DNA of 64,000 nt from a virus, in IMG/VR virus record IMGVR_UViG_3300030060_004796, positions 44,731-108,730 of that record; one strand, written 5' to 3'. A program made the translations under genes and the position numbers. The notes beneath the pieces were generated by a model that was given only the letters and a program-made list of their open reading frames with translations, searched no databases and was not told where the DNA came from. Below are positions 26,982 to 34,807 of the stretch, piece after piece (within the stretch, counting starts at the first letter, position 1; every line of letters begins with the position of its first letter).

Positions 26982-27164
26982 ATGATTAATTGGATTAACA
27001 GCTGGAAAGCTGGAAACAAAAAAGAAAAATATCAAATAGATATTAGAATTGGTAAACTAACTGTATTAGAAGTTATGTTTTGCCCATGTGAATTTTGTGA
27101 GAATGAAAAAACTTCTTGTTCAAGATTTAGATTTATGATTTTTAACTTAGGATTTGAACTGTAA
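26982..27164 (+). CDS. Small cysteine-containing hypothetical protein
   Basis: A 60-residue protein beginning MINWINSWKAGNKKEK and holding a CPCEFCENEKTSC cluster of four Cys near residue 38, which could bind a metal. Its stop overlaps the start of the next gene (TAATG), so translation is probably coupled. It is the first gene after promoter-like motif B. No family is recognised. Confidence 0.55.
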   Translation: MINWINSWKAGNKKEKYQIDIRIGKLTVLEVMFCPCEFCENEKTSCSRFRFMIFNLGFEL

Positions 27165-27544
27165 TGGCAACAAAAACTTTAAATGTAACATTAGGATTAT
27201 CAACTACATCCACTATTAATGGGATCTTTACACTTAATGCAAGTGAATCAGATGCTATTAGTTATGATGATACTGCAGCTTCTAGCGCAACTATAACTGT
27301 TGCTACAGGATCTGCATCACAGTTAGTTGACAAAACGGTGGTTACAAGTAAAAGTACATATGTTTATATAAAAAATCTAGATACAACAAATTTTGTAGCA
27401 TTATATACTGATGATGCAAACCTTTGGGGAAAGATTCTTCCAGGAGAGTTTGCTTTTTTTCCAGTTGCACCAGGAGCAGGATTTGAAGTTAAGGCTGATA
27501 CAGCTGCCTGTGTAGTTGAATATGCTTTATTTGAACAACCATAA
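27164..27544 (+). CDS. Late paralogous beta-rich protein, copy 3
   Basis: A 126-residue member of the four-copy family. It keeps the MATKTLNVTLG start, the STYVYIKNLDTTNFVALY strand, the GEFAFFPV block near residue 95 and the VVEYALFEQ end, but lacks the GGISRV element of copies 1 and 2. Its start overlaps the stop of the preceding gene by one base. Probable virion or surface protein. Confidence 0.6.
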   Translation: MATKTLNVTLGLSTTSTINGIFTLNASESDAISYDDTAASSATITVATGSASQLVDKTVVTSKSTYVYIKNLDTTNFVALYTDDANLWGKILPGEFAFFPVAPGAGFEVKADTAACVVEYALFEQP

Positions 27545-27571
27545 ATTATAAACCATTAAAAAAATAATAAG

Positions 27572-27799
27572 ATGAATTTGGAAAACATAAAAGGATTAAA
27601 AAATGTAAATGTTTCAGACAACAAAGCTGAGATGACATTCTGCGCTAATTGTAAATCATGTCCAGCAATTGACATTTCTGCTGACTCAGATAGAGTTGTA
27701 GTAGGAGGTGATGATGAAGGATACACTGAGTTTACAAAAGATCAGTTTGCATTATTTATGGATGTTGTAAAGTCTGGAGCCTTTGACAAATACCTATAA
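27572..27799 (+). CDS. Small acidic protein with CxxCxxC motif
   Basis: A 75-residue protein with CANCKSCP near residue 24 and an acidic middle (GGDDEGYTEFTKDQFALFMD). The three Cys could bind a metal, but no matching family is recognised. It lies between the copy-3 gene and a run of small basic genes, two bases before the next start. Function unknown. Confidence 0.55.
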   Translation: MNLENIKGLKNVNVSDNKAEMTFCANCKSCPAIDISADSDRVVVGGDDEGYTEFTKDQFALFMDVVKSGAFDKYL

Positions 27800-27801
27800 A
27801 A

Positions 27802-28104
27802 ATGGCAAGAAGAAGAAGAACATATGGAGGTGGTGGTGAAACAGACACTCAACCTGGAGGTGGAAGAAGAGGTGATAACTCTGGAAACAGTGGTGAAAGC
27901 AACTCTCAAACTATGAATGCTGTAAATGCTTCTGGCTCTATCACTAATGCTAATGGGAAATCTTCTAATAAATCTGCAGATGCTAATAGATCTACAGTTA
28001 AAAGAAAAAAATCTTGTAAAAGTTTAACAGGTATTACAAGAGTTAAATGTGTTCTTTCTAAATATAAAGGACAAAGTGGGCCTGTTGGTCCAAATATGTT
28101 ATAG
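27802..28104 (+). CDS. Basic Gly/Ser/Asn-rich protein with GPNML C-terminus
   Basis: A 100-residue protein opening MARRRRTYGGGGETD, with an Asn/Ser-rich middle and a KKSCKSLTGITRVKC basic region. It ends GPVGPNML. This end resembles those of three other small proteins here (28107, 29022, 61698). It lies two bases before the next gene. Intrinsically disordered and probably nucleic-acid or virion associated; the function is unknown. Confidence 0.55.
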   Translation: MARRRRTYGGGGETDTQPGGGRRGDNSGNSGESNSQTMNAVNASGSITNANGKSSNKSADANRSTVKRKKSCKSLTGITRVKCVLSKYKGQSGPVGPNML

Positions 28105-28106
28105 TC

Positions 28107-28304
28107 ATGGCAAAGAATTGGATAAAAGGTGCAATAAAAAGACCAGGAAGATGCACTCCATTTCCAAACCCTGATTGTATGCCGGGAACACCACAATATA
28201 ATCTTGCTAAAAGATTTAAAAGTGGAGACCTTAGTAAAAAGAAAAGAGGTGGTCAGGTTGCATCATGTGGATATGGTGCAGTAGGACCAAATAAAATATT
28301 ATAA
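28107..28304 (+). CDS. Small basic protein with GPNKIL C-terminus
   Basis: A 65-residue protein (MAKNWIKGAIKRPGRC...) with RCTPFPNPDCMPGTPQYNLAKRF in the middle, a KKKRGG motif and the end GAVGPNKIL. The N-terminal region with paired Cys and PGTPQYNLAKRFKSGDL resembles short proteins seen in other Bacteroidota phages, but I cannot name a family. It is packed two bases from both neighbours, and the holin gene follows. Confidence 0.55.
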   Translation: MAKNWIKGAIKRPGRCTPFPNPDCMPGTPQYNLAKRFKSGDLSKKKRGGQVASCGYGAVGPNKIL

Positions 28305-28306
28305 TT

Positions 28307-28699
28307 ATGAGTATATTAGGACAAATATTTTCAGGAGGAGCTAAAGATTTAGTAGAAGGTATAGGTGGAGTTGTAGATAACTTACACACTTCTAAAGAAG
28401 AAAAGCTTGAAGCTAAACAAAAAATGAAAGAATTAGTTGCTAACTATGAAGTAGAGATGGAAAAGCAAATCACTTCTAGATGGGAAGCTGATATGAAATC
28501 TGACTCATGGTTAAGTAAAAACGTTAGACCATTGGTTTTAATATTTTTAGTTGTTAGTACCGTGCTATTAATATTTATTGATGCAGGTGTTATCAACTTT
28601 GTTGTTGAAGCAAAATGGACTGACTTACTACAATTAGTATTAATCACTGTGATAGGTGCTTACTTTGGTGGTAGGTCCCTTGAGAAGACAAAAAAATAG
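28307..28699 (+). CDS. Holin (3TM-type)
   Basis: A 130-residue membrane protein. Residues ~50-68 carry the family hallmark (MKSDSWLSKNVRPLVLI), followed by a membrane helix (VLIFLVVSTVLLIFIDAG) and a second hydrophobic segment (LLQLVLITVIGAYFGGRSLEK); the N-terminal half is amphipathic. This fits the 3TM holin family (gene-transfer-agent release type), which forms lethal holes in the inner membrane at lysis. It sits in the late unit among small basic genes rather than beside a lysin; the best lysin candidate is the L,D-transpeptidase-like gene at 63155. Confidence 0.75.
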   Translation: MSILGQIFSGGAKDLVEGIGGVVDNLHTSKEEKLEAKQKMKELVANYEVEMEKQITSRWEADMKSDSWLSKNVRPLVLIFLVVSTVLLIFIDAGVINFVVEAKWTDLLQLVLITVIGAYFGGRSLEKTKK

Positions 28700-28704
28700 A
28701 AACT

Positions 28705-29001
28705 ATGCCAGGATATATGAAAACCCCAATGGATATGATGGGTATGAGAGATAAAAATCTCATGAAAAGAAAAATGATGATGAATGCAAAAATAGGTAAA
28801 GAACTTAAAGAAGTACCTGGTGGTAAAGATGGTGCTGGTTTAAGAGCACTACCTAAATCAGTACGTAATAATATGGGTTACGCTAAATATGGAGCATCTG
28901 TAAAAAAACCTAGAACTATGAAAGAGTACTATGGTGGAGGTTCCCCTTCTATGGACAAAAGAGGAAGAAGAATTCCTGGGATGTTTGATGGAATGATGTA
29001 A
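28705..29001 (+). CDS. Met/Lys/Gly-rich basic small protein
   Basis: A 98-residue protein rich in Met and Lys at the start (MMGMRDKNLMKRKMMMNAK), with a GLRALPKSVRNNMGYAKYG segment and the end RGRRIPGMFDGMM. The (K/R)(V/I)PGMF string recurs in the next gene (GRKVPGMFKAQ). It belongs to a run of small disordered basic late proteins. Possible internal virion or tail-associated protein; no family is recognised. Confidence 0.55.
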   Translation: MPGYMKTPMDMMGMRDKNLMKRKMMMNAKIGKELKEVPGGKDGAGLRALPKSVRNNMGYAKYGASVKKPRTMKEYYGGGSPSMDKRGRRIPGMFDGMM

Positions 29002-29021
29002 AATTAAAAAAAAAAGAAATT

Positions 29022-29414
29022 ATGCCAGCAAATATAAAAAACAAAGGAAAAAAATACGGTAAATCAGGAATGGTTGCCTATAAATATGGTGGACGTAAAG
29101 TCCCAGGAATGTTTAAAGCTCAAACTGGATTTGGTGATCCTGGGTCAAGGCCAGCAATACCAACTACAAGATTTAATCCGTATACACACTTTAAAACTGA
29201 ACAGGACTACAATGCTTGGGTTAACTCTGGATCACCTGACATTAATACATACGTACCTCCAAGGAATCCAAATATATTTAATATGAGGACACCAAGGCCT
29301 GATATGGGGAGTATGGACAGAGGTATACCACCAACAAGACCAGTAGATACTACAAAGGTTAAAAAACCAATAATAAAAAGAGGTGGAAGTACAGGACCAA
29401 ATGGAATGTTATAA
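29022..29414 (+). CDS. Pro/Gly-rich basic protein with GPNGML C-terminus
   Basis: A 130-residue protein with YKYGGRKVPGMFKAQ near residue 20, a Pro/Arg/Asn-rich middle (RPAIPTTRFNPYTHF, PPRNPNIFNMRTPRP) and the end IKRGGSTGPNGML. It thus joins the PGMF motif of the preceding gene with the GPNxxL-type tail of three others. Its stop overlaps the next ATG (TAATG). Function unknown. Confidence 0.55.
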   Translation: MPANIKNKGKKYGKSGMVAYKYGGRKVPGMFKAQTGFGDPGSRPAIPTTRFNPYTHFKTEQDYNAWVNSGSPDINTYVPPRNPNIFNMRTPRPDMGSMDRGIPPTRPVDTTKVKKPIIKRGGSTGPNGML

Positions 29415-29548
29415 TGGCAAAAGTAAAAATATATACGTATACTAAGCCTTCTAGAAAGAAGAGGCCTGGTGTGCATGCAAAGACTAAAACAAGTAAAAGT
29501 AAAAATTCTAAGTTCTACAAGAAAGCATACGTAGGACAAGGAAAATAA
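29414..29548 (+). CDS. Small basic phage protein (KKRPGVHAKTKTSK type)
   Basis: A 44-residue protein, MAKVKIYTYTK..., with SRKKRPGVHAKTKTSKSKNS and the end AYVGQGK. This string resembles short Lys-rich proteins found in other Bacteroidota phages. The start overlaps the preceding stop, so translation is probably coupled. Very basic, likely nucleic-acid binding; the function is not known. Confidence 0.55.
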   Translation: MAKVKIYTYTKPSRKKRPGVHAKTKTSKSKNSKFYKKAYVGQGK

Positions 29549-29559
29549 AATATAATGTT

Positions 29560-29928
29560 ATGGCATCAACAATAAACTCAGTATTTACACTAGCAAGTTC
29601 TACAGGAACTGATCCTTTATCTATAAGAATAGCACCAACTTTTGCTATTGGTGATCCTACTGGCTCAGGATCAATAACAACTAGTGCAACTACATCTGAA
29701 TCTATTCTTAGTTCAGCACAAAGTGTAGATACTTATGTATTTTTAAGAAATACAGGTGCAAGTTCTGCAGGAAATGTTTTAGTAACAGATGGTGGAACTC
29801 CAGCTAATATTGCTTTACTTAAACCACAAGATTTTATGTTCATGCCTCTTAAGGGTGGAACAGGACTGAGAATTAATTACGATACAGCAACAACAACTCT
29901 AGATTGGTTTTACTGGACTAGAGGTTAA
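29560..29928 (+). CDS. Late paralogous beta-rich protein, copy 4
   Basis: A 122-residue divergent member of the four-copy family. It keeps the MASTINSVFTLASS start, DTYVFLRNTGASSAGNVLV, LLKPQDFMFMPLKGG near residue 87 and a C-terminal TLDWFYWTRG in place of VVEYGxF. It stands 11 bases before the tail-fibre-like gene, which supports a role at the virion surface. Divergence from copies 1-3 suggests specialisation. Confidence 0.55.
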   Translation: MASTINSVFTLASSTGTDPLSIRIAPTFAIGDPTGSGSITTSATTSESILSSAQSVDTYVFLRNTGASSAGNVLVTDGGTPANIALLKPQDFMFMPLKGGTGLRINYDTATTTLDWFYWTRG

Positions 29929-29939
29929 TACTTTTAGTT

Positions 29940-31538
29940 ATGCCAGTACCACAAATACCAAATCCATTACCAGGAAGTCCAGGAGGTAATTATCCAGGAT
30001 TCATTCCTAACTATATGTATTACTTTAAACAAAGTGCTACAGTAGAACAATATTATCAAGCAAGAAATTTATTAGGTTTTGGTTATGCATCTTCTTCTGT
30101 ATTAAATGTTTATTTTCATGGAGCTCATGATGTAAACGCAGTAGATGTTGTGGCAATTACCTTATCTGCAGGAACAACACACTCTGATGCGGCAGAATAT
30201 ATATTAAATTCTGTTGTATATCAACAAGTTCATCCAACTTATCATCATATAATTAGAGTTTGTGTAACTGGTGGGTCTTCATTTAGACCTGAATTTGTTT
30301 CTTGTACTATAACATATGGAGAATGTTGTGGAGGTGGTAGAAGTACAATGGATTACTGGATACTAAGTGATGGATCTACTACACAACAAGTTGACAATAC
30401 TGAAACTGTAACATTTGCAGATGGTACCTTTATAAATAATGTTGTCTCAGCAACAAATACTGTTACAACAGATTTATCTGCTGTTGATGGAACTGCTGTA
30501 GCAGGTACAAGATTTCTAAGTAAGGATAATACTTGGGATGTTCCAATTACTGGTGTATCAGGAACACTTAATCAAATTCCTAAATTTACATCTACAACTG
30601 CTATAGGAGATAGTAGTATGGCAAATCCAGTAGATGGGGCTGTAACTATTACTGGAACAACTACCCCTTCACTTTCACTTTATAAAGCATCTAATGAAAG
30701 ACTTTTAATTAATGCTTCTGATTCCTATAGTCAATTCACTAATAAAGCTACTAGTCATATGTTATTTAAAACTAGTGGTGGTACTAATGCTCTAACAATT
30801 CAAGAATCAAATGACCGTGTTGGTGTAGGAACAACAGGTGCACTTAGTGAATTCCATGTTGTAGGAAATATAACAATGGTTGATGGAAACGAATCTGCTG
30901 GAAGAATTTTAACTTGTGATGCAGCTGGTACAGGATCATGGGCCGCACCAGCAGCAAGTGGTTGTGCAGATGTATATAAAACAATAACTAATGGATCAGC
31001 TCCTTTTAGTGCTTCAGGTTGTACTGATACATTAACTATAGAATCACCTAATGGCAGCATTAGTGTAAATACATCAACTCAAGATACTGTAAAATTAGAA
31101 TTAGATAAAGGTAAATATGAGGCTATGACTATAACTCTAACTGATGAAAATAGAGTTATGACAGATGGTATAAAATATCAATTTAGAATGCCTTATGCTT
31201 TTACTTTAGCTGATTATCACACTGTTGCTTCTAATTGTGGAGATGCTGTAACTGCGCATATTAATGTGGCTCCTTCCGGTGGTGAAGAAGGAGCTTTTCA
31301 AGTAAAAATAGATTATAGTACACATACAAGTGGTGCAGGATCTTGGACTGCTTTAACAAGTACAAATATACATATTGATCATAGTGAATTAACATCCCAA
31401 ACTGCAGCAACACAACCTGTTTTATCCAAAACTACTCTTGCTTGTGGTGAATGGTTAAGATTTGAAGTAACACAGTCTACTGGTGCAGAAAGAGGGTTAA
31501 AAGTAAATCTAGTTGGTTATCAAACAGCTTTAGCATAA
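29940..31538 (+). CDS. Tail-fibre-like / adhesin protein
   Basis: A 532-residue Thr/Ser/Gly-rich protein. After a Pro-rich N-terminus, the centre holds motifs usual in Bacteroidota phage tail fibres: GVSGTLNQIPKFTSTTAIGDS near residue 215, LYKASNERLLINA near 250, and RVGVGTTGALSEFHVVGN near 300, a VGIGTTSP-type repeat. The C-terminal ~150 residues (from GKYEAMTITLTDENRV) look like a distinct beta domain with Cys, possibly the receptor-binding tip. The stop overlaps the start of the LamG-like gene. Role in host recognition is inferred from family and position. Confidence 0.7.
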   Translation: MPVPQIPNPLPGSPGGNYPGFIPNYMYYFKQSATVEQYYQARNLLGFGYASSSVLNVYFHGAHDVNAVDVVAITLSAGTTHSDAAEYILNSVVYQQVHPTYHHIIRVCVTGGSSFRPEFVSCTITYGECCGGGRSTMDYWILSDGSTTQQVDNTETVTFADGTFINNVVSATNTVTTDLSAVDGTAVAGTRFLSKDNTWDVPITGVSGTLNQIPKFTSTTAIGDSSMANPVDGAVTITGTTTPSLSLYKASNERLLINASDSYSQFTNKATSHMLFKTSGGTNALTIQESNDRVGVGTTGALSEFHVVGNITMVDGNESAGRILTCDAAGTGSWAAPAASGCADVYKTITNGSAPFSASGCTDTLTIESPNGSISVNTSTQDTVKLELDKGKYEAMTITLTDENRVMTDGIKYQFRMPYAFTLADYHTVASNCGDAVTAHINVAPSGGEEGAFQVKIDYSTHTSGAGSWTALTSTNIHIDHSELTSQTAATQPVLSKTTLACGEWLRFEVTQSTGAERGLKVNLVGYQTALA

Positions 31539-32407
31539 TGAATAATTCAGTAATAAATGGAATGACATTCTATAGTGGAAACAATCATACATTAGAAGTT
31601 GATGGTGTTAATGATCATTTAGATTGTGGTGCAACTACAAATTTACATTTCAGTAGAGCTAACATTGCTAGCCATGGTTTAACAATAATGGTTTGGTATT
31701 ATGGTAAAGGAGGTGCTCACACAGGTCCTTTTATAAATATTGGTGGAGCAGGCGGTGCAGATAATAACTATTATGGAATTACTGTTGGTATAAATGGTAG
31801 TAATCAAGCATACATGCATACAATGGGAAACAGTACTTCTCCAGGAGCTGGTTATCAACAAAGAAATACTAGAAAAATGAGTGGCACTGTATCAGGTAAT
31901 CAATGGAATCAATTAATATATGTTTTTGCTGATGCTAATACAGCAAATTGGAAAATTTATCTTAATGGAGTTAGTCAAACTTTAGCTACTTGTACAGGTA
32001 CTTCATGTGGTACATCCACCACTTCTCCTGTTTATTATAGTAGCCCTAAAACTGTTATAGGGTGGAATGGTAGATCTACTAGTGCAGATTATCTTGATCA
32101 GGGTTATATAGGTGATATAGCTATTTGGAAAAGAGATATAGGTGCCGGTGGAGCACAATCTTTATATACTGTAGCAACTACTGCTCCTGCTACTAATGGT
32201 GTTGATTTATTAGCACAAAATATTTATTATCTTGAAAATGATGCTTTAGATCTTGTTGCTTGGTGGAGAATGGGAGACCCTTATGGACCAGACACATACC
32301 CTTGGATTAATGATGAGTGGTCAGTAAATAGTGACGATACTAGATATACTGCCACAATGACTAATATGACTAGTGGTGATATAGTAACAACAAATAAGTG
32401 GGGATAA
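31538..32407 (+). CDS. LamG/concanavalin-like lectin-fold protein
   Basis: A 289-residue protein with the typical order of a LamG-type jelly roll: LEVDGVNDHLDCG near residue 25, LTIMVWYYGKG near 48, then QLIYVFADANTANWKIYLNGVSQTL near 120-145 (the W-x-I-Y-x-N-G-x motif) and YIGDIAIWKRDI near 190. Such domains bind glycans or proteins in phage tail tips and fibres. It overlaps the tail-fibre-like gene by one base, and the next gene overlaps its stop, so all three form one translational unit. No signal peptide is seen, which favours a virion protein. Confidence 0.7.
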   Translation: MNNSVINGMTFYSGNNHTLEVDGVNDHLDCGATTNLHFSRANIASHGLTIMVWYYGKGGAHTGPFINIGGAGGADNNYYGITVGINGSNQAYMHTMGNSTSPGAGYQQRNTRKMSGTVSGNQWNQLIYVFADANTANWKIYLNGVSQTLATCTGTSCGTSTTSPVYYSSPKTVIGWNGRSTSADYLDQGYIGDIAIWKRDIGAGGAQSLYTVATTAPATNGVDLLAQNIYYLENDALDLVAWWRMGDPYGPDTYPWINDEWSVNSDDTRYTATMTNMTSGDIVTTNKWG

Positions 32408-32643
32408 TGAAATATTATTATATAGTTGACATATCAGATTTAAATAATATAGTTTGGGATGAGGTGGTAGAAAACAAAGATACTATTAGATATAATGTAG
32501 CTAAAGATAAATTTTTAGTTAAACATGAAGGAAATAAACCTGCTTGTTTAAATGATTATTCTTCTTATACTAGAGAAGAAATAACAACTATTATTAATAA
32601 TGAAAGTAATGGTTGGTTTGTTAGTTCAGAAGATTGGAACTAA
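32407..32643 (+). CDS. Small hypothetical protein ending the late unit
   Basis: A 78-residue acidic protein starting MKYYYIVDISDLNNIVWDEV. ATG 32407 overlaps the preceding stop (TAATG) and is preferred over an in-frame GTG at 32398. It ends just before the terminator hairpin. Possibly a fibre-associated or chaperone-like small protein; no family is recognised. Confidence 0.6.
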   Translation: MKYYYIVDISDLNNIVWDEVVENKDTIRYNVAKDKFLVKHEGNKPACLNDYSSYTREEITTIINNESNGWFVSSEDWN

Positions 32644-32645
32644 AA

Positions 32646-32682
32646 AGAGCCAGCAGGAAATGGAAGTAAACCTGCTGACTCT
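32646..32682. terminator. Hairpin between convergent late and replication units
   Basis: Arms AGAGCCAGCAGG (32646-32657) and CCTGCTGACTCT (32671-32682) pair with one mismatch around a 13-base loop. It lies between the plus-strand late unit and the end of the minus-strand module, so it can serve both directions. Confidence 0.65.
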
Positions 32683-32714
32683 ATCTAGATAAATATAAAA
32701 TGTTGGTTTTATAT

Positions 32715-33050
32715 TTATTTTTCTATTCTCTCTTTAAGAAGCCCTTCCATAATGATCAGGTAATTAATAGCATCACCAAATTTTTCATTAATTAATTTTT
32801 CAGAAGGAAGTTCATCAGGAAGTTTTTTAATCATAGATTGAATTGACTCAAGATGTTTACAAGCATATTCATAGGCAACTTGTTCAGGTTCATTATGAAT
32901 TGAAAAAGCTACTCCATTTCTTAAGTTTGCAAATACGTCTTGATCATGTGAGTATTCATCTCTTTTTTTATTAAATACTCTTTCAGTCCTATTAAAGACT
33001 CCCTGTAAAAGACATTTAAATCTACTTAGATTCATTTGTTTTATCCGCAT
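32715..33050 (-). CDS. Small helical protein, possible MazG/DUF1599-like
   Basis: A 111-residue all-helical protein. The arrangement KKRDEYSHDQDVFANLRNGVAF ... ACKHLESI ... EKFGDAINYLIIMEGLLKE resembles phage DUF1599-like or MazG-type all-alpha nucleotide-associated proteins, where E..GD..NY contributes metal ligands. That match is suggestive only. An in-frame ATG at 33035 is an alternative start. It is the last gene of the minus-strand module and overlaps the upstream small gene. Confidence 0.6.
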   Translation of the reverse strand: MRIKQMNLSRFKCLLQGVFNRTERVFNKKRDEYSHDQDVFANLRNGVAFSIHNEPEQVAYEYACKHLESIQSMIKKLPDELPSEKLINEKFGDAINYLIIMEGLLKERIEK

Positions 33051-33186
33051 TTACAATTGTAGATGCATTATTTCTAATAATACTATTTTGATCAAGATCT
33101 ACATTGTTTAAGTTTGGTTCTTGATCCATTTTTACATTTGAAAGATTAGGCTCTTCCTGGGCCATTGGTTTTAAATTTTCATTCAT
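33022..33186 (-). CDS. Small Asn-rich hypothetical protein
   Basis: A 54-residue frame (MNENLKPMAQEEPNLSNVK...) with a twice-repeated unit, (E)EPNLSNVKMDQ then EPNLNNVDLDQ, which argues for a real protein. Its end overlaps the start of the gene at 33050 by 29 bases. Acidic and probably disordered; the function is unknown. Confidence 0.5.
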   Translation of the reverse strand: MNENLKPMAQEEPNLSNVKMDQEPNLNNVDLDQNSIIRNNASTIVNADKTNESK

Positions 33187-33213
33187 TTTTTTGAAATTTT
33201 AAAGGGTTAATAA

Positions 33214-33765
33214 TTAATACTCAAACTCTAAATTTAAAGTTTGTCTTTTTCCAGATGAAGGATAAGCACCATGCCAAAGCCAAGTTGGCATTAGTATTAT
33301 AAGTCCTTCTCTAGGTGCAATAGTTTTATATCTGATATAATCATTACCTTTTTTATATACGTAATAAAAATATCCTGGATAATCTATTGATGTTTTTTCA
33401 GGAGTTTCTAAATATATAACTACTGATATTGAATTTTCATCAAATAAAGGATTATGTTGATGTAGTTTATGCCATCCAGTTTTTTCTGCTAAAACTGTCC
33501 AAGCATTGTTTAATTTAAGATCAACATTATCTGTTTCAAATAACTTACTATATTTACTTAATACTATTTTCTTAAGAGTTTTTAATAAATCATTATCAAT
33601 ATACTCTCTTAAATTATATTGAATAGAATCCCCTCTTGTGCTAAGTTTTTTAAGATCAGCTTTTTGTAAGTCTTCTAAAGTAGATTTTATTTTACTCTTT
33701 ATTTTGTTTAAGTTGGACGGAACTACTAGTCCTTTTATCAGCCAGTCTTCCATATTTTCTGTCAT
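33214..33765 (-). CDS. Putative 2-oxoglutarate/Fe(II) oxygenase
   Basis: A 183-residue protein. Residues ~100-125 (HKLHQHNPLFDENSISVVIYL) supply a candidate HxN/H metal site. The C-terminal block APREGLIILMPTWLWHGAYP followed by RQTLNLEFEY matches the distal His and Arg region of phage 2OG-Fe(II) oxygenases. Such enzymes hydroxylate protein, nucleic acid or small-molecule substrates. The gene overlaps the upstream membrane-protein gene by 74 bases. Substrate unknown. Confidence 0.65.
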   Translation of the reverse strand: MTENMEDWLIKGLVVPSNLNKIKSKIKSTLEDLQKADLKKLSTRGDSIQYNLREYIDNDLLKTLKKIVLSKYSKLFETDNVDLKLNNAWTVLAEKTGWHKLHQHNPLFDENSISVVIYLETPEKTSIDYPGYFYYVYKKGNDYIRYKTIAPREGLIILMPTWLWHGAYPSSGKRQTLNLEFEY

Positions 33766-33883
33766 AATTTTCCATGTTTTGTTCTAATTTTTTATTTTGC
33801 TCAAGTGCAATTCCTTCTCTAATAGCATATCTAGCTAAATAGAAAGTACCAACACCAACTGCTATTAATATAAATGTACTCAT
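33692..33883 (-). CDS. Small single-pass membrane protein
   Basis: A 63-residue protein with an N-terminal membrane helix (FILIAVGVGTFYLARYAI) and a charged, disordered tail. It starts two bases downstream of the radical-SAM-like gene and overlaps the oxygenase start by 74 bases. The helix and the tight spacing support it. Function unknown. Confidence 0.5.
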   Translation of the reverse strand: MSTFILIAVGVGTFYLARYAIREGIALEQNKKLEQNMENYDRKYGRLADKRTSSSVQLKQNKE

Positions 33884-33885
33884 AA

Positions 33886-34722
33886 TTAAAATATATATCT
33901 GATTGTTTTTAAATTAAAATATTTACTATATAACTTTTTAAAATTATCTAATGCTCTTGCTTTTTTTCTTACTGGATACCTAAGTGTACCACTAAGATTT
34001 TTAGGTTCATCAGAATATTTCATAAGTTCACGGGCTTCTTCACTTGCTTTATTCATTTGAAATACATGATTAGTAAGTGCTATAACTTCACATTTATTTT
34101 CACCTGCATATTTTTTTACAAATCTAAATAAATTATCATACTCAATACTCCATCCAGGATAAAATATTAAAGGTGAATAATTTAGATGAACTTCCCAACC
34201 TAGATCTTTAAGTCTATTTACATCTTTTATTCTAGATAATATATTTTGCATTTTAGGTTCAAGTATATCTGAATACTTTTGAGGCATCAAACTTACTCTT
34301 ATTCTTGGTTTTTTATTAAAATGATTTACATCTAGCTTTAACAAACCTGGATACTTAGTAGCCATAGTACTATTTAACCTAGGATGATCATCAAATCTTT
34401 TAAGATAATCATGCAATGATTCAGGCATATGTTTTTGCATTAAAACTAAATCTGAATTACATGCTATATCTACCATTGTATATACTGGATCTTGTTGATT
34501 AGGAACTTTAATATACCCCGCCTCCCATGCAAGAACAGAATTAAATATGTCATCAACGTTTGTGTTAATATAAACTCTTTTACCATTATATCTTGACATA
34601 TAACAATATGTATTTACACAACCACCAAAGCATCCATAAATTATATTTGGTGCAATACAATCAGAGCTATTATTATTTGTTTTAGTTATTAAAGTTTTGG
34701 TCTTTTGTTTTTTTATAGCCAT
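33886..34722 (-). CDS. Radical SAM / spore photoproduct lyase-like protein
   Basis: A 278-residue protein. The N-terminal IYGCFGGCVNTYCYMSRYNGK near residue 29 resembles the cluster loop of spore photoproduct lyase-like radical SAM enzymes (YGC...C...YCY). The visible spacing is CX3CX4C rather than the usual CX3CX2C; the nucleotide sequence confirms it. Later segments (KPRIRVSLMPQKYSDILEP, DLGWEVHLNYSPLIFYPGW) fit the TIM-barrel half of such proteins. SPL relatives repair UV-damaged thymines. DNA repair here is inference, and the odd spacing leaves activity open. Confidence 0.6.
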   Translation of the reverse strand: MAIKKQKTKTLITKTNNNSSDCIAPNIIYGCFGGCVNTYCYMSRYNGKRVYINTNVDDIFNSVLAWEAGYIKVPNQQDPVYTMVDIACNSDLVLMQKHMPESLHDYLKRFDDHPRLNSTMATKYPGLLKLDVNHFNKKPRIRVSLMPQKYSDILEPKMQNILSRIKDVNRLKDLGWEVHLNYSPLIFYPGWSIEYDNLFRFVKKYAGENKCEVIALTNHVFQMNKASEEARELMKYSDEPKNLSGTLRYPVRKKARALDNFKKLYSKYFNLKTIRYIF

Positions 34723-34744
34723 ATAATTTTTTAATTAAAGTGAA

Positions 34745-34789
34745 AAGAACCTGTATAACTAGATACTATAAAAAGTTATACAAGCTCTT
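34745..34789 (-). terminator. Intergenic hairpin after DUF932-like gene
   Basis: Arms TGTATAACT (34752-34760) and AGTTATACA (34774-34782) pair perfectly, and flanking AAGA/TCTT bases extend the stem. On the minus strand it follows the gene ending at 34808 and is followed by a T-rich run. Confidence 0.5.
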
Positions 34790-34807
34790 AACACATTCTG
34801 ACATGAC

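Noticed and set aside
32398-32400. GTG start for the last late gene
   Set aside because: ATG 32407 overlaps the preceding stop as TAATG, the coupling seen elsewhere in this unit.
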